Shown here in pieces: positions 34,139 through 43,234 of a stretch of DNA of 64,000 nt (position 1 is the stretch's first letter; each line of letters begins with the position of its first letter). The DNA comes from Thermoplasmata archaeon (GTDB lineage: Archaea > Thermoplasmatota > Thermoplasmata > Lutacidiplasmatales > UBA184). The DNA lies in the NCBI GenBank assembly GCA_027314915.1, contig DAHUZZ010000002.1:62001-126000 (forward strand). Direction: 5' to 3'. Both the position numbers and the translations under genes were made by a program. The notes beneath the pieces were generated by a model, which saw only the letters and a list, made by a program, of their open reading frames with translations, did no database searches and was not told the origin of the DNA.

Positions 34139-34546
34139 ATGAACCCGGAGCCGGCTGGGGCCCCATCCGTGTCCCCCGAGATCCACGAAGCGGCGCCCTG
34201 GACGGAGGTGGATCGCGGGGTCGCCCGACGCCTGCTGGTGGACTCGGCCTCCGTCCAGATGGTGCTCTACTCGATCAGCCGGCGGGAGCACCACCCGGTC
34301 CACTGGCATGACGCCGACCAGATCGGGTTCATCGTCCGCGGTTCGGGCCGGCACCGGATCGGGGGCGTGGACGTGCCCTTCTCGACCGGGGACAGCTACT
34401 TCGTGCCCCGGGGGACGCCGCACTCCTTCGAGCCGGACCCCCGGGAGGAGCCGGTCGTGATCCTGGACCTCCTCGTCGGCCCGCCGGAGCTCCGGAACGA
34501 GCACCGCCCCGCGCCGACGGGCTCCTCCGGCGATCGGGTCGCGTAG
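34139..34546 (+). CDS. Cupin-domain protein
   Basis: The 135-aa single cupin has metal ligands in PVHWHDADQIGFIVRG (HxH...) and a second motif PFSTGDSYFVPRGTPHSF. The fold binds a metal and a small ligand or acts as an isomerase or dioxygenase; the exact role is unknown. The ATG at 34139 is preceded by GGGAG. Its last 150 bases overlap the 3' end of the convergent glycoside-hydrolase-like gene. Confidence 0.8.
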   Translation: MNPEPAGAPSVSPEIHEAAPWTEVDRGVARRLLVDSASVQMVLYSISRREHHPVHWHDADQIGFIVRGSGRHRIGGVDVPFSTGDSYFVPRGTPHSFEPDPREEPVVILDLLVGPPELRNEHRPAPTGSSGDRVA

Positions 34547-36105
34547 CCGGTCCCGAGGGGGAGGCCCCCGGCGAAGGGAGCGGCTCCGGCGATCCCCCGG
34601 AGCTCCGGGGCGGGGCTCCGGGCCGGCCCGAGGCGTCCGACCGCGGGAACCCCCGACGGGACGGTCGCGTTGATCAGCAGGATGCCCTGGGGCGGCAGCG
34701 TGACGTTCTCCCCGAGGGGCACCCCGTGCTCGACCCCGGGCTGGGGCTCCCCGGGCTGCCAGCCGATCAGGGTCGCATGCGTTCCGGGGGGCAGCAGCGC
34801 ACCGATCCGCAGGCGGACCTGGGTCGCGACCTGGGCGTTCACGAGGAGGGCGCTCACCTGCTGCCCACCCGTGGCGTTGGTCACGAGCGCGGTCCCCCAG
34901 ACGTCCGGGGCGCCGGCGATCACGAGAGCGTCGATCCAACGCCCCGCGAAGGAGGGGAGGATCTCCTCGTAGAGGAGCCCGACGGGAGCGATCGCGTCCG
35001 CGCTGTTCAGCATGCCGAACTCGAAGGCGGTCGAGGGCGACTGGAGGCTGAAGAAGGTGAGGGTGGGAACGCCCTCGGCGAGCGCCTGGTCGATCGAGCC
35101 CGCGAGGAAGACGGCGTCCGGGTACTGCCCGTCGAGGGGAGGGTACACCCCGGTCACCGACGGCACCGGCCCGGCGTTGTACTCGCCAATCTGGACGGGG
35201 AGATCGGTGCAGCCGCAGGCGGCGTCGACCGCCCCACGGACCGTCCCGTAGGTGGAGGAGATGTTGTCGATCCCGTCGAGCAGGCCGTAGAGCTGATCGA
35301 CCGTCGGCTCCGCGCCCAGCGGCCTCCCGGGATAGAGATGGTAGGCCACGGCCGAGAGTTGCGGACCGTCGACGTGGACGAGCGTCGTGAACCAATCGAG
35401 CCCGTAGGGGCTCGCGGCCTCGATCCCCACGAACTGGGCGGACGGGTCCACGGCCCGGACCGCCGCGATCACGCTCCGCACCTCGACGGCGTAGGCGAGC
35501 GGGGTCGGGACGCTGTTGTCGGTGCTCCGCCAGGACGTCCAGGGGATCCCGAAGTGGGTCCATCCGTTCGGCTCGTTACCGATGGCGAAGTAGGTCGGCT
35601 CGAAGCCCACCGTGCCGAGCAGCCAGGCGACGATCGCCGCATCCTCGGAGCTGTTGTTCGTCTCCCCGGGGAGCTGGTAGAGGGTCTCGCAGGTCGGATG
35701 GAGGGAGGTGCACCAGGCCTTGAGCGCGGACAGGTCGTAGTCGCACCCGCTGCGCGGGGTCCCGTTCGGGGAGTAGGAGATGTTGTGGATGGGATCGCAG
35801 CTTTCGCTCCCCGCCCCGTAGCGGAGGAACCGGATCGGGGAGGCGTTGAGGAGCGTCTGCACTCCCGGATCGTGGGCGAGGCCCGAGGGCTGCGCCGTGT
35901 GGGCGGCCACCGCGTAGAACTGGGGAGAGAACTCGCCCACGTACCCTCGCACCACGAGGGTCGCGGGGACCTGAGGGACCGGTGGGGCGACCGGGGTCTC
36001 GTAGGCGAGGACGGACACGCCCACCGCGGCGACGAGCACCACCGCCACCATCAGGAGCACCTCGACCGTCTCGCGCCGCACCGCTCCTTCAGGCCCCCGC
36101 CCCAC
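34396..36105 (-). CDS. Exported glycoside-hydrolase-like protein (clan GH-A type)
   Basis: The 569-aa protein has an N-terminal hydrophobic segment (residues about 15-35), so it is secreted or membrane-anchored. YFAIGNEPNGW near residue 172 and LPVQIGEYNAG near residue 300 supply the acid/base and nucleophile Glu of a clan A (beta/alpha)8 glycosidase. A beta-sandwich-like C-terminal part follows. The last 50 residues, antisense to the cupin gene, are Ser/Arg-rich and may be a read-on tail. GTG starts at 36105 and 36081 are both possible. It is the last chromosomal gene before the integrated element. Confidence 0.7.
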   Translation of the reverse strand: MGRGPEGAVRRETVEVLLMVAVVLVAAVGVSVLAYETPVAPPVPQVPATLVVRGYVGEFSPQFYAVAAHTAQPSGLAHDPGVQTLLNASPIRFLRYGAGSESCDPIHNISYSPNGTPRSGCDYDLSALKAWCTSLHPTCETLYQLPGETNNSSEDAAIVAWLLGTVGFEPTYFAIGNEPNGWTHFGIPWTSWRSTDNSVPTPLAYAVEVRSVIAAVRAVDPSAQFVGIEAASPYGLDWFTTLVHVDGPQLSAVAYHLYPGRPLGAEPTVDQLYGLLDGIDNISSTYGTVRGAVDAACGCTDLPVQIGEYNAGPVPSVTGVYPPLDGQYPDAVFLAGSIDQALAEGVPTLTFFSLQSPSTAFEFGMLNSADAIAPVGLLYEEILPSFAGRWIDALVIAGAPDVWGTALVTNATGGQQVSALLVNAQVATQVRLRIGALLPPGTHATLIGWQPGEPQPGVEHGVPLGENVTLPPQGILLINATVPSGVPAVGRLGPARSPAPELRGIAGAAPFAGGLPLGTGYATRSPEEPVGAGRCSFRSSGGPTRRSRITTGSSRGSGSKECGVPRGTK

Positions 36106-36579
36106 TTGAAGAGGGGCCGGGGAGGGGACGGACCGCTCCCCCGGGGCGGGACCTACCGCGTCGCGTATCCTGCGACCGAAGCGAACGCGGAGGCGACCAT
36201 CGGGTCGGCGTTCGATACCGCCCCGCCGGCCTCGTCCTACCCGACCGGGGATCGTTCGTCCTCGCGCGCGAGGCGGGGCCGTCCCGAGGATCCGAGGGTG
36301 CGGGTGCGCAAGGGTAAAGGGGTGGAAGGAGGCACGATTCTCGGGGCGCGTAGCCTAGTCTGGACTAGTGCTCGCACGTCGGAGATTATCTGTTGGAGCG
36401 CCCGCCCGCCCGTCTCTACCGAACTCCGTCCTCCACACGGAGCTAACCATTTCCCGGGGGCCCGGAAACGGGTCTCCGGTCGACAATTCTACTACGAGCC
36501 AGTCTGACGGTAGAAACCACCTCGATCGCGGGGCTCGGAGGGGCCCCGGTCCCCTGCATTCCGAGAACGAGATGACCTG
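36106..36579. other. Gene-free stretch containing the left end of the element
   Basis: Bases 36106-36342 are G+C-rich chromosomal DNA with no supported gene. They end in the displaced upstream region of tRNA-Arg (GTAAAG at 36314-36319). Bases 36365-36579 belong to the element. They are more A+T-rich, have no convincing frame, and contain only the downstream region of the Kelch operon. Confidence 0.5.
36343..36364 (+). repeat. attL: 22-bp copy of the tRNA-Arg 5' end
   Basis: The sequence GGGGCGCGTAGCC, continuing to CTGGA, is identical to 49021-49042 and then diverges (CTAGTG against TAGGGC). It is a tRNA fragment ending in the D-loop. It was left behind with the original promoter when the element entered. 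Confidence 0.85.
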
Positions 36580-39147
36580 TCATGGATACCGGTCGCCCGA
36601 CGTGCCAGCACGCGAAGTCGAAGCACCATCTTGAGCACGACTTCTTTGCCTCTTTCGTCGTCGTCGGCCACTGTAGAGTAGGATCGCCAGGGCCACGACC
36701 ACGATGGGCAACCCAATTGCGATCTCGGTGGGAAGACTCGATCCGGCCGATGGCGACGAATGGTGTTGGCTCGAAGGGCTCGGCCCGAGAGTCACACTTC
36801 CCGGCCCCCAGACGAGGAACTCCGACCCATTCACGTACACCTCGCCGGAGCAGACCCACCGGTAACTCGGGGTCACATTGCCCGAGGCCGCACTCGCGGA
36901 GGCGACCAGACGGTACGTTCCGGGTGCCAGGAGACTCCGAGACCCGTTAGGCTCGAGAGTTCCGTTCAGGAGGATCCTTCCGAGGCTGGTCGGGTCCACC
37001 TGCCACGACACGATGTAGCCGCGAACGTAGTTCGCGGCGAGGGAACCGTTCCCGAGGAGGGTCACGCTGGTAGAGATCGAGCTCCGATTCAGCACCGTGA
37101 CGTTCGCCGAGGAGGTCCAGTCGTGGAAAACATAGCCGGCAGAAGAGCAGTCCGGCGCCGACACCGAGACCGGGGTCCTCGATGGCACTAAGATGGTATT
37201 GCTCGTTCTCACCCCGGTTCCGTTCACGATGATCGGCGGGCAGGCGACCGTCGAGAGTACTTCGAGCGACGGGATGAGCTGAAACGAACCCGTGAGGAGG
37301 CCGCTACCATTGACCACAAGCTTCGCCCCGTCAATCGTCAGTTGGGGGGGTGCGTTCCACCCTTCAAACTGGGCCCATGGGTCGGGCGCTGCACGGAGGG
37401 AATGTGGACCACTTTCCAAGGTGGCGGTGGTTCCGCTCGGGAAGGTGGCTCCATCGATACTGAAGCTCCCATCCCAGGGCGGAACCAGGTCGATGGTCAC
37501 GTTCGCCAAGAAGATGGCCATCAACGTTCCGCCCGTCCCTCCCACCGTCATCGTCGCAGTCGATGAGTTCCTGTTGTCGATCGTCAAGTTGCCGCTGCTG
37601 TTCCACCTCCCGAAGAACCATCCCCCGGTCGTACAACCGGCCGCGGAGACGGTCGTGGGACCGGCGAACTCATGCGCCACCGCTCCGTTACCGTACGCCG
37701 TTCCGTTGATGGTCACCGTCCCGCACGATGACGGTTCGGTCACTACGAGGACCCCCGGGAAGGGGCGGTACTCGGCACGAACGGTGCCGTTCCCAATGAC
37801 ACGAAAGACCGCTTCCGAGGGCGGCAAGTAGGTGGAGATCAACTGGACTCCTCCGGTGGCGCTCCAGTGTGAAAAGCGGGACCAGTTGGTCTGCGTCTCA
37901 TTGATGGTGTAGGAGGTACCGAATCCGAGTTGAATCGTCGTAGGCGTTGTGTAGCCGGAGCCGTTGAAGTCGACGGTCCCGTTGTAAGAGGGTGTGGGTC
38001 CGACGCCGATGGCCGCGCTCCCGAACAGCCACGTTTGCACCGCCGGGTTGTTGGCGGACGCGTCAACGGGGTTTAGGATCGTAACGAAGGCGCCGATAGT
38101 CCGATCATAGGAGAATCCTTGAAAGTTCCAAAGTGGGTTTACCGCTTGGGTCGATGGGTTAAGCAAGACCCACTGATCTCGACTGAAGTAGTAGACTAAC
38201 GGCAAACTCCCACGGACAAGGAGAAGCGGGAGTTCATACCATGGATCCCAGGCGAGCGTGCTGATGTTGCTATCTGCGGGAGTACCGGCCGATCCGACAA
38301 GCTGGCTCCAATTCCCGTTCGCGAACAGCCAAGTGCCGTTGTCTCCGGCCATGAGGATGCCCGAGGAGGTCGGCTCCTCGCATGCGGTCAATGAGATTCC
38401 GAGGCTATCCGGCGGGGGCGACCCAGAGGGCTGAACTCCCGTCCAATTTCCGTCGACAAACTCCCACGTGTCGTTCAGGGCGACCGAGGAACTAGACCAG
38501 CCTCCAAAGAGCACAAGACCACCGATCGCCGCGTCGTAGGCCATTGCGGCGCCAGCTCTAGGTGTTGGGTGGGCGGAAGTCGAACTCGAGATGTTCAACC
38601 AGGTACCGTTCTGAAAGATCCAGGTGGCTGACGTGGCATATGCCGTCGATCCTGACACCACGCCGCCGAAAAGCACCGCATAACCGCTCGAGTAGTCGTA
38701 GGCGAATGCCGCACCTTCTAGAAGCCCCGGATTGGTTTGTGTCGGAAGTTTGGTCCAGGTGTCGTTCGAAAATAGCCATGTTACACTACCGTAGGGTGGA
38801 TTGTAGCCTCCGTAGAGGAGCACCCCTCCCTCGGCGGGATCGAAGGCCATGGCCGGGCCTCTTGGGTCTCCCGGCTCGTTGGCGGTACTAAGGTTGTACC
38901 AGTTCGCCAGGCTAACGTTTCCTGCTGAGGTAGGTAGCGGGACCTGTGGAAGGGCGGAACGACCGTGGACGCCCGGCTCCGGGCCACTGACCACACTAGC
39001 ACTCCGCCCAGCGTTCGACGGCGAACCCTCGGTGGCTAAGCGCTCATCCGAGCAGACAATCGCTGCCGGGAGCGCTACCAAGACCGCGACGAGGATCGGT
39101 AGCGCGCTGGAGAGTAGACCGTCCCGGATCATTGGTTTCCTACTCAT
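36580..39147 (-). CDS. Exported Kelch-like / InlB-repeat-like surface protein, membrane-anchored
   Basis: The 855-aa protein starts at an ATG (39147) that overlaps the upstream stop as ATGAGTAG, so translation is coupled. It has a signal peptide (residues about 6-30) and then at least three Kelch-type blades (AMAFDPAEGGVLLYGG, AFAYDYSSGYAVLFGG, AMAYDAAIGGLVLFGG, each ending in NDTW or similar). Several repeats of the type RFSHWSATGG, FFGRWNSSGN, FEGWNAPPQ and FHDWTSSAN follow, like bacterial InlB-B-type repeats. A final helix (about 812-832) and basic RRRRKR tail anchor it. It has many N-x-S/T sequons. It is probably a cell-surface adhesin. Confidence 0.72.
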   Translation of the reverse strand: MSRKPMIRDGLLSSALPILVAVLVALPAAIVCSDERLATEGSPSNAGRSASVVSGPEPGVHGRSALPQVPLPTSAGNVSLANWYNLSTANEPGDPRGPAMAFDPAEGGVLLYGGYNPPYGSVTWLFSNDTWTKLPTQTNPGLLEGAAFAYDYSSGYAVLFGGVVSGSTAYATSATWIFQNGTWLNISSSTSAHPTPRAGAAMAYDAAIGGLVLFGGWSSSSVALNDTWEFVDGNWTGVQPSGSPPPDSLGISLTACEEPTSSGILMAGDNGTWLFANGNWSQLVGSAGTPADSNISTLAWDPWYELPLLLVRGSLPLVYYFSRDQWVLLNPSTQAVNPLWNFQGFSYDRTIGAFVTILNPVDASANNPAVQTWLFGSAAIGVGPTPSYNGTVDFNGSGYTTPTTIQLGFGTSYTINETQTNWSRFSHWSATGGVQLISTYLPPSEAVFRVIGNGTVRAEYRPFPGVLVVTEPSSCGTVTINGTAYGNGAVAHEFAGPTTVSAAGCTTGGWFFGRWNSSGNLTIDNRNSSTATMTVGGTGGTLMAIFLANVTIDLVPPWDGSFSIDGATFPSGTTATLESGPHSLRAAPDPWAQFEGWNAPPQLTIDGAKLVVNGSGLLTGSFQLIPSLEVLSTVACPPIIVNGTGVRTSNTILVPSRTPVSVSAPDCSSAGYVFHDWTSSANVTVLNRSSISTSVTLLGNGSLAANYVRGYIVSWQVDPTSLGRILLNGTLEPNGSRSLLAPGTYRLVASASAASGNVTPSYRWVCSGEVYVNGSEFLVWGPGSVTLGPSPSSQHHSSPSAGSSLPTEIAIGLPIVVVALAILLYSGRRRRKRQRSRAQDGASTSRAGTSGDRYP

Positions 39148-42100
39148 AGGGCGAGAGGACAGTCCAGAACGTCTGGGGCAGTGAGGGAGTCCCCAAGGTC
39201 TGGTGCAGGTCGGCATATCCCGGCAACCCCGGGGCTGCCCCACCGAAGAGCAAGATGGCACCCATAGAGTTTGCCCAGGGCACCCAGGCGATTGCGGCAC
39301 GCGCTCGGGGCGCCGGGCCGGGGAACAACCCGGAGTTGTTCGGATATGCCTTCAAGAATGTGCCGTTCGAGAGCATTACCCACGCTTCATTCACGACGAT
39401 CCCCGGCTCAACGAACCCGCCAAACACTAGGGTCAAACCAGTCGTGGGGTCGTAGCACACACTCGCATCCCAACGCCCCGGGAGCAGACCCGATGACTTG
39501 ACTTTGGAGGGAGCCCAAGACCAATGGCTGGGAGAAAGAATCCACTCGTCGGTAATTGGTGCGCCAGCGGGTCCCCCGGCAGATCCGTCAAACAGTACAA
39601 GGTCATTCAAGGAAGGTTCGTACACGAAACCGGCGCCGCCTCTCGGAGGAGGTGGGTTCGTCCCATTCACCTGCCACCATGTCGAGTTCGACATGCTGAA
39701 GATCCACGTGTCTCCTCGAGCAATACAGGGAGCTGATGGTGACGGGAGGGTGCACCCGCCGAAAAGCACGACGTCGTTCAAGGTGGAGTCATAGGCCACC
39801 GCAGAATCGACTCGGACGGTGGGCTGCCGAACAGGGGTGATGCGCGACCATTCTCCAAACGGAGGCTGGGGATTCAGTTCAAATGTGGAGTTCCAAGAAA
39901 ACAGAAACACTACACCGGACCCTGTGGCGTAAACCAGGCCGGGTTCAAACATGGCGGGTAGAATCGATTCGCCGACAAGGAGTGGCTTCGGAGCCCACGC
40001 ACCGTTCCAATACTCCCAGGTTTCGGTGTAGGCCCGATTGGGGCAGAAGCCCAGGCAGTTGGCGATCAGAATCACTTTTCCAAGCACCTGGTCGAAGACC
40101 ATCTGGTCTCCCTGGCTCGGTGCAATTGTCGATTCGACTGGGATCGAGTTGGTGGCAAAGTTGGAGTACTCGTCTTGGAGCCATTCGCCCCCGCCGAATG
40201 CGTAAAGATCGCCGGAGAGGGACCCGACCGAAGGTCGCGAGAGAGGGTTGCTTGGCAGTGTTTGGATGCCTCCCTGCATGATGATCGCCCCCTTGGCCCC
40301 AAGACTTGCAGCGAAAGAAATGCCACCACTGTATTCGGGAAGAGGACAATAATTCAAACAAGTAGGAGATAGGTTAGTCCAGGCTCCATTCGTAAACTCC
40401 CACGTGTCGCCGCAGACACCTCCCATGCAAGCGCTTCCCGAGGTATTGTTGAATCCGCCATAAAGGAAGGCATAATCTCCAGTCGAGTTGTAGGCCATCA
40501 TTGAAAGAGTTCGTCCCGTCGGCGAATTCACGGGCCTTAGCTCGGACCAAGATGTCGTGAAGGTCCAGGTATCTGAGAGATAGTTGCCCCTCGAGCCCAT
40601 TCCTCCGAACAGCAGGAAGTAGCCATCATGCGAATCGTACGTCATCGCCGCATCGCTTCGTGCCGCAGGGGACCGACCTGACACACGAGCCCAGCCGCCC
40701 CTGCCGCCTAGGCCAGTTGGTCGAGCTATCCATTTCCAAGTATCGTTGAGTTGAGCGGTTGTGTTGTTCCCGCCGAACAACAAGTCGAAACCGGGTCCCG
40801 ACGCAAAGACGGCGTCCGATCTCGCGGGAGGACCAGTAACGGTCTGCTTTGTCCAATTGAGGACTGGGGCATGGTTGGTCGCAAGGCCAACGTCGAGTGT
40901 CCAAGTGTCGTTGAACACAGTCGTTGCGTTCCTGCCACCAAATAGGACAAAATTGTCGGCAGCGCCTATTGGCGAGTCTGCGGCGAGGCTAGCAAAGAAC
41001 CTGGCTGGTGGCGGACAATCATGGATCGAACAGAGGGCGGACTCATTGAAACGAACCCACTCCCAAGCATTCGCAGCGGGACCAGCCATACCGCACTCAA
41101 CGCTGATGGTACAGTTGAAGTAGACCCAAGTGTCATTTGAAGGGCACGTCATGCCGCACCCCCCGAACATCACAACCGTTGAGGAATTCGGATCGCCATC
41201 GTACGCTAGACTCGCCCCGTAAACGGGCGGGGGTGACGGTATGGGAGAGACTAAGGCCCAGTTTCCGTAAGGAGACTGGTCGGTCCAGGCATCGCCGAGG
41301 GAGCCCCCGCTTTGGCTTGTGCCACCAAAGAGGTACGAACCCACACATTCATCGCCGGGAATGATAACTTCGTCAAAGCGCGGGGGGGGTAGACCTTGGC
41401 CGGAAGAGTTCCTGAGGTGAATATAGGACCAGGAACTAGAAGAGGTGTTCGCAATCCAATACAAACCTCCTAGAGCAATGGTCCCGCCCTCCTGTGCTCC
41501 TCGCGTTCCACCGAATAGGCATACGTCGGAATTGTTGTATGCCCCGGCCATGGATGCGAAATAGCGAGGGCTGGGAGCTACCGAACAAGACGGTTGTCCC
41601 GGCCCGCCGCAGTTGGGGGCGAATTGTGACCAGATTCCTGAGATGTAACCCCACGTGTCGCCGAGGAGGCCACTGGTTGATCCTTGCGTGGAATTACACG
41701 CTCCTTCCGAGCCACCACAACCACCGAAGAGGAGAGCATGATAGCCGCTCCCGAGGAGCAAGACCGACATCGAAGTCGCGTACCGCGCCGCCGGTGCACT
41801 TCCGCGGGCGCAGGGATGTTGATTCCAGGGACTTGTGTTCGGACCGCCGCAGCTTCCGACTTGAGTCCAGGCCCCGGTGCCGGGACTGAGACCAGGAACG
41901 AACTCCCAGGTGTCACCGAGGGTACAATTGCCGACGGTGTCGCCCGAGGACCCGCATCCGCCGAAGAGCACTACATCCAATCCTTCCGAGCCGTCAACAT
42001 AGGAGAGTCCCGCAGCAAATCGAGGAGCGGGGGCGGACGACCCGCATGAAGGCTGCCCCGACCCTCCGCACATGACTCCCCCGACCGGCACTTGATGCCA

Positions 42101-42823
42101 CGTCCCGCTGGTACTGTTCGTTGGTAGCCATTCCCACGTATCGCCCAGAATGCCGGCGGACTCGCAGTTCGGGGTATTCTGCGTCCAATTCTGGGGCAAC
42201 ACTGCACAGCCGCCGAACATGATGACTTCCTTTGCATTTCCATCCCAGGCGATGCTTGCATCATGCCGGGGGCCTGGACAAGGAGTCCCCTCAGGACAAG
42301 CCCAGCGGGTTACATTCGTCCAAACATCAGTACGCGAATTGAACGTCCAGGTATCATCATGGACAACGCCCTGCGCGCCAAGCTGAGATTCAATTGGAGC
42401 CAGACTGCTGGCTCCTCCGAACAACATCGACTGTAACGGTGAATAGCTGTCTTGTGCCAAGCTGGCCCCGAACCGGGCGGAAGGCGTGGCCTCTGACGCG
42501 AAGAAGGGGGACTGCGCCTGCGGAATCAAGACCTGAGGAGCAGCCACGGTACAGGATGCTGAAGTGTATCCGTGAGAGGAGCAATAAACCGGATGGCCAG
42601 AGGCGGGTCCGGCCCCCGAGAGGAGAGACCTTTCAGCTTGTGCGAGAATGCCTGAACCGACCGACTCTGCCGTACGGTTCGTGGCACGAGGAGGCCCGAG
42701 TGGAGCCAATACCCTACCCGGGGATCCGCCGGTTGAGGAGAGACATAGCAAGAGCACAGTAATGGCGCACGCGATAGTCATAATGACTCGCCGAACTTGG
42801 GACTCTTTTCTTGGCGAAATCAC
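39140..42823 (-). CDS. Very large secreted Kelch-repeat protein (1,227 aa)
   Basis: This is the first gene of the two-gene operon. The GTG start at 42823 has a TATA-like CCTATTTTAGG centred 27 bp upstream. A signal peptide spans about residues 10-32. Most of the rest is a long tandem series of Kelch blades with the recurring FGG...NDTW pattern (for example VLFGGCG...LGDTWEF, LLFGGNNTTAQLNDTW), enough for two or more beta propellers. There are many N-glycosylation sequons. No C-terminal membrane helix is seen, so it may be released or held by its anchored partner. Base composition is far more A+T-rich than chromosomal genes. Confidence 0.72.
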   Translation of the reverse strand: MISPRKESQVRRVIMTIACAITVLLLCLSSTGGSPGRVLAPLGPPRATNRTAESVGSGILAQAERSLLSGAGPASGHPVYCSSHGYTSASCTVAAPQVLIPQAQSPFFASEATPSARFGASLAQDSYSPLQSMLFGGASSLAPIESQLGAQGVVHDDTWTFNSRTDVWTNVTRWACPEGTPCPGPRHDASIAWDGNAKEVIMFGGCAVLPQNWTQNTPNCESAGILGDTWEWLPTNSTSGTWHQVPVGGVMCGGSGQPSCGSSAPAPRFAAGLSYVDGSEGLDVVLFGGCGSSGDTVGNCTLGDTWEFVPGLSPGTGAWTQVGSCGGPNTSPWNQHPCARGSAPAARYATSMSVLLLGSGYHALLFGGCGGSEGACNSTQGSTSGLLGDTWGYISGIWSQFAPNCGGPGQPSCSVAPSPRYFASMAGAYNNSDVCLFGGTRGAQEGGTIALGGLYWIANTSSSSWSYIHLRNSSGQGLPPPRFDEVIIPGDECVGSYLFGGTSQSGGSLGDAWTDQSPYGNWALVSPIPSPPPVYGASLAYDGDPNSSTVVMFGGCGMTCPSNDTWVYFNCTISVECGMAGPAANAWEWVRFNESALCSIHDCPPPARFFASLAADSPIGAADNFVLFGGRNATTVFNDTWTLDVGLATNHAPVLNWTKQTVTGPPARSDAVFASGPGFDLLFGGNNTTAQLNDTWKWIARPTGLGGRGGWARVSGRSPAARSDAAMTYDSHDGYFLLFGGMGSRGNYLSDTWTFTTSWSELRPVNSPTGRTLSMMAYNSTGDYAFLYGGFNNTSGSACMGGVCGDTWEFTNGAWTNLSPTCLNYCPLPEYSGGISFAASLGAKGAIIMQGGIQTLPSNPLSRPSVGSLSGDLYAFGGGEWLQDEYSNFATNSIPVESTIAPSQGDQMVFDQVLGKVILIANCLGFCPNRAYTETWEYWNGAWAPKPLLVGESILPAMFEPGLVYATGSGVVFLFSWNSTFELNPQPPFGEWSRITPVRQPTVRVDSAVAYDSTLNDVVLFGGCTLPSPSAPCIARGDTWIFSMSNSTWWQVNGTNPPPPRGGAGFVYEPSLNDLVLFDGSAGGPAGAPITDEWILSPSHWSWAPSKVKSSGLLPGRWDASVCYDPTTGLTLVFGGFVEPGIVVNEAWVMLSNGTFLKAYPNNSGLFPGPAPRARAAIAWVPWANSMGAILLFGGAAPGLPGYADLHQTLGTPSLPQTFWTVLSPYE

Positions 42824-42844
42824 AAGACACGAGAATCAGTCATT

Positions 42845-42855
42845 CCTAAAATAGG
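42845..42855 (-). promoter_or_regulatory. TATA box of the Kelch operon
   Basis: Read on the minus strand, CCTATTTTAGG is centred 27 bp from the GTG at 42823. It implies a leaderless mRNA covering both Kelch genes. Confidence 0.6.
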
Positions 42856-42924
42856 TTCTCTCGGCTCTGTCGGGGGTGGGTTGAGGTAGGCGTCCCCTTT
42901 CCCCGATGCCGGGGACGCAGATGC

Positions 42925-43152
42925 TACAGGATTGTCGCGCCGTGGACCGTCGAACGGGTCGAACTGGACCCGAACGAGCGACGGATTGACGTCTGGGCGG
43001 TCCACCCCGACGGCGAGCGGTGGCCCCATCCGGAGTCCGGGCAACCCGTCTCCCTCTTCGACCACGCCGAGGAACGAGTCTGGCGGCACCTCGACTGCTG
43101 CGCCGTCCAGACCTTCCTCCACGCTCGAGTGCCCCGGGTGGAGTGCCATTGG
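42925..43152 (+). pseudogene. Remnant of an ISL3-family transposase N-terminus
   Basis: In frame it reads YRIVAPWTVERVELDPNE, WAVHPDGERWPHPESG, FDHAEERVWRHLD and TFLHARVPRVEC, the conserved opening of ISL3 transposases. The zinc-finger CPxCG of the family is here PHPESG, so the finger is lost. No start codon, DDE core or inverted repeats remain. Similarity stops after VECHW. It is a decayed scar of an earlier insertion. Confidence 0.6.
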
Positions 43153-43234
43153 AGGGCTAACTGCCGAGACGCCCTCGACGGTGTCAGGCGAACTACTCTT
43201 GGTTCAAGTACACTGAGCGGGGTGGTCGTTGGGA

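Noticed and set aside
36580..42823. CRISPR-like or satellite repeats inside the Kelch genes
   Set aside because: The periodicity is at protein level (Kelch blades); DNA copies are too diverged and there are no regular spacers.
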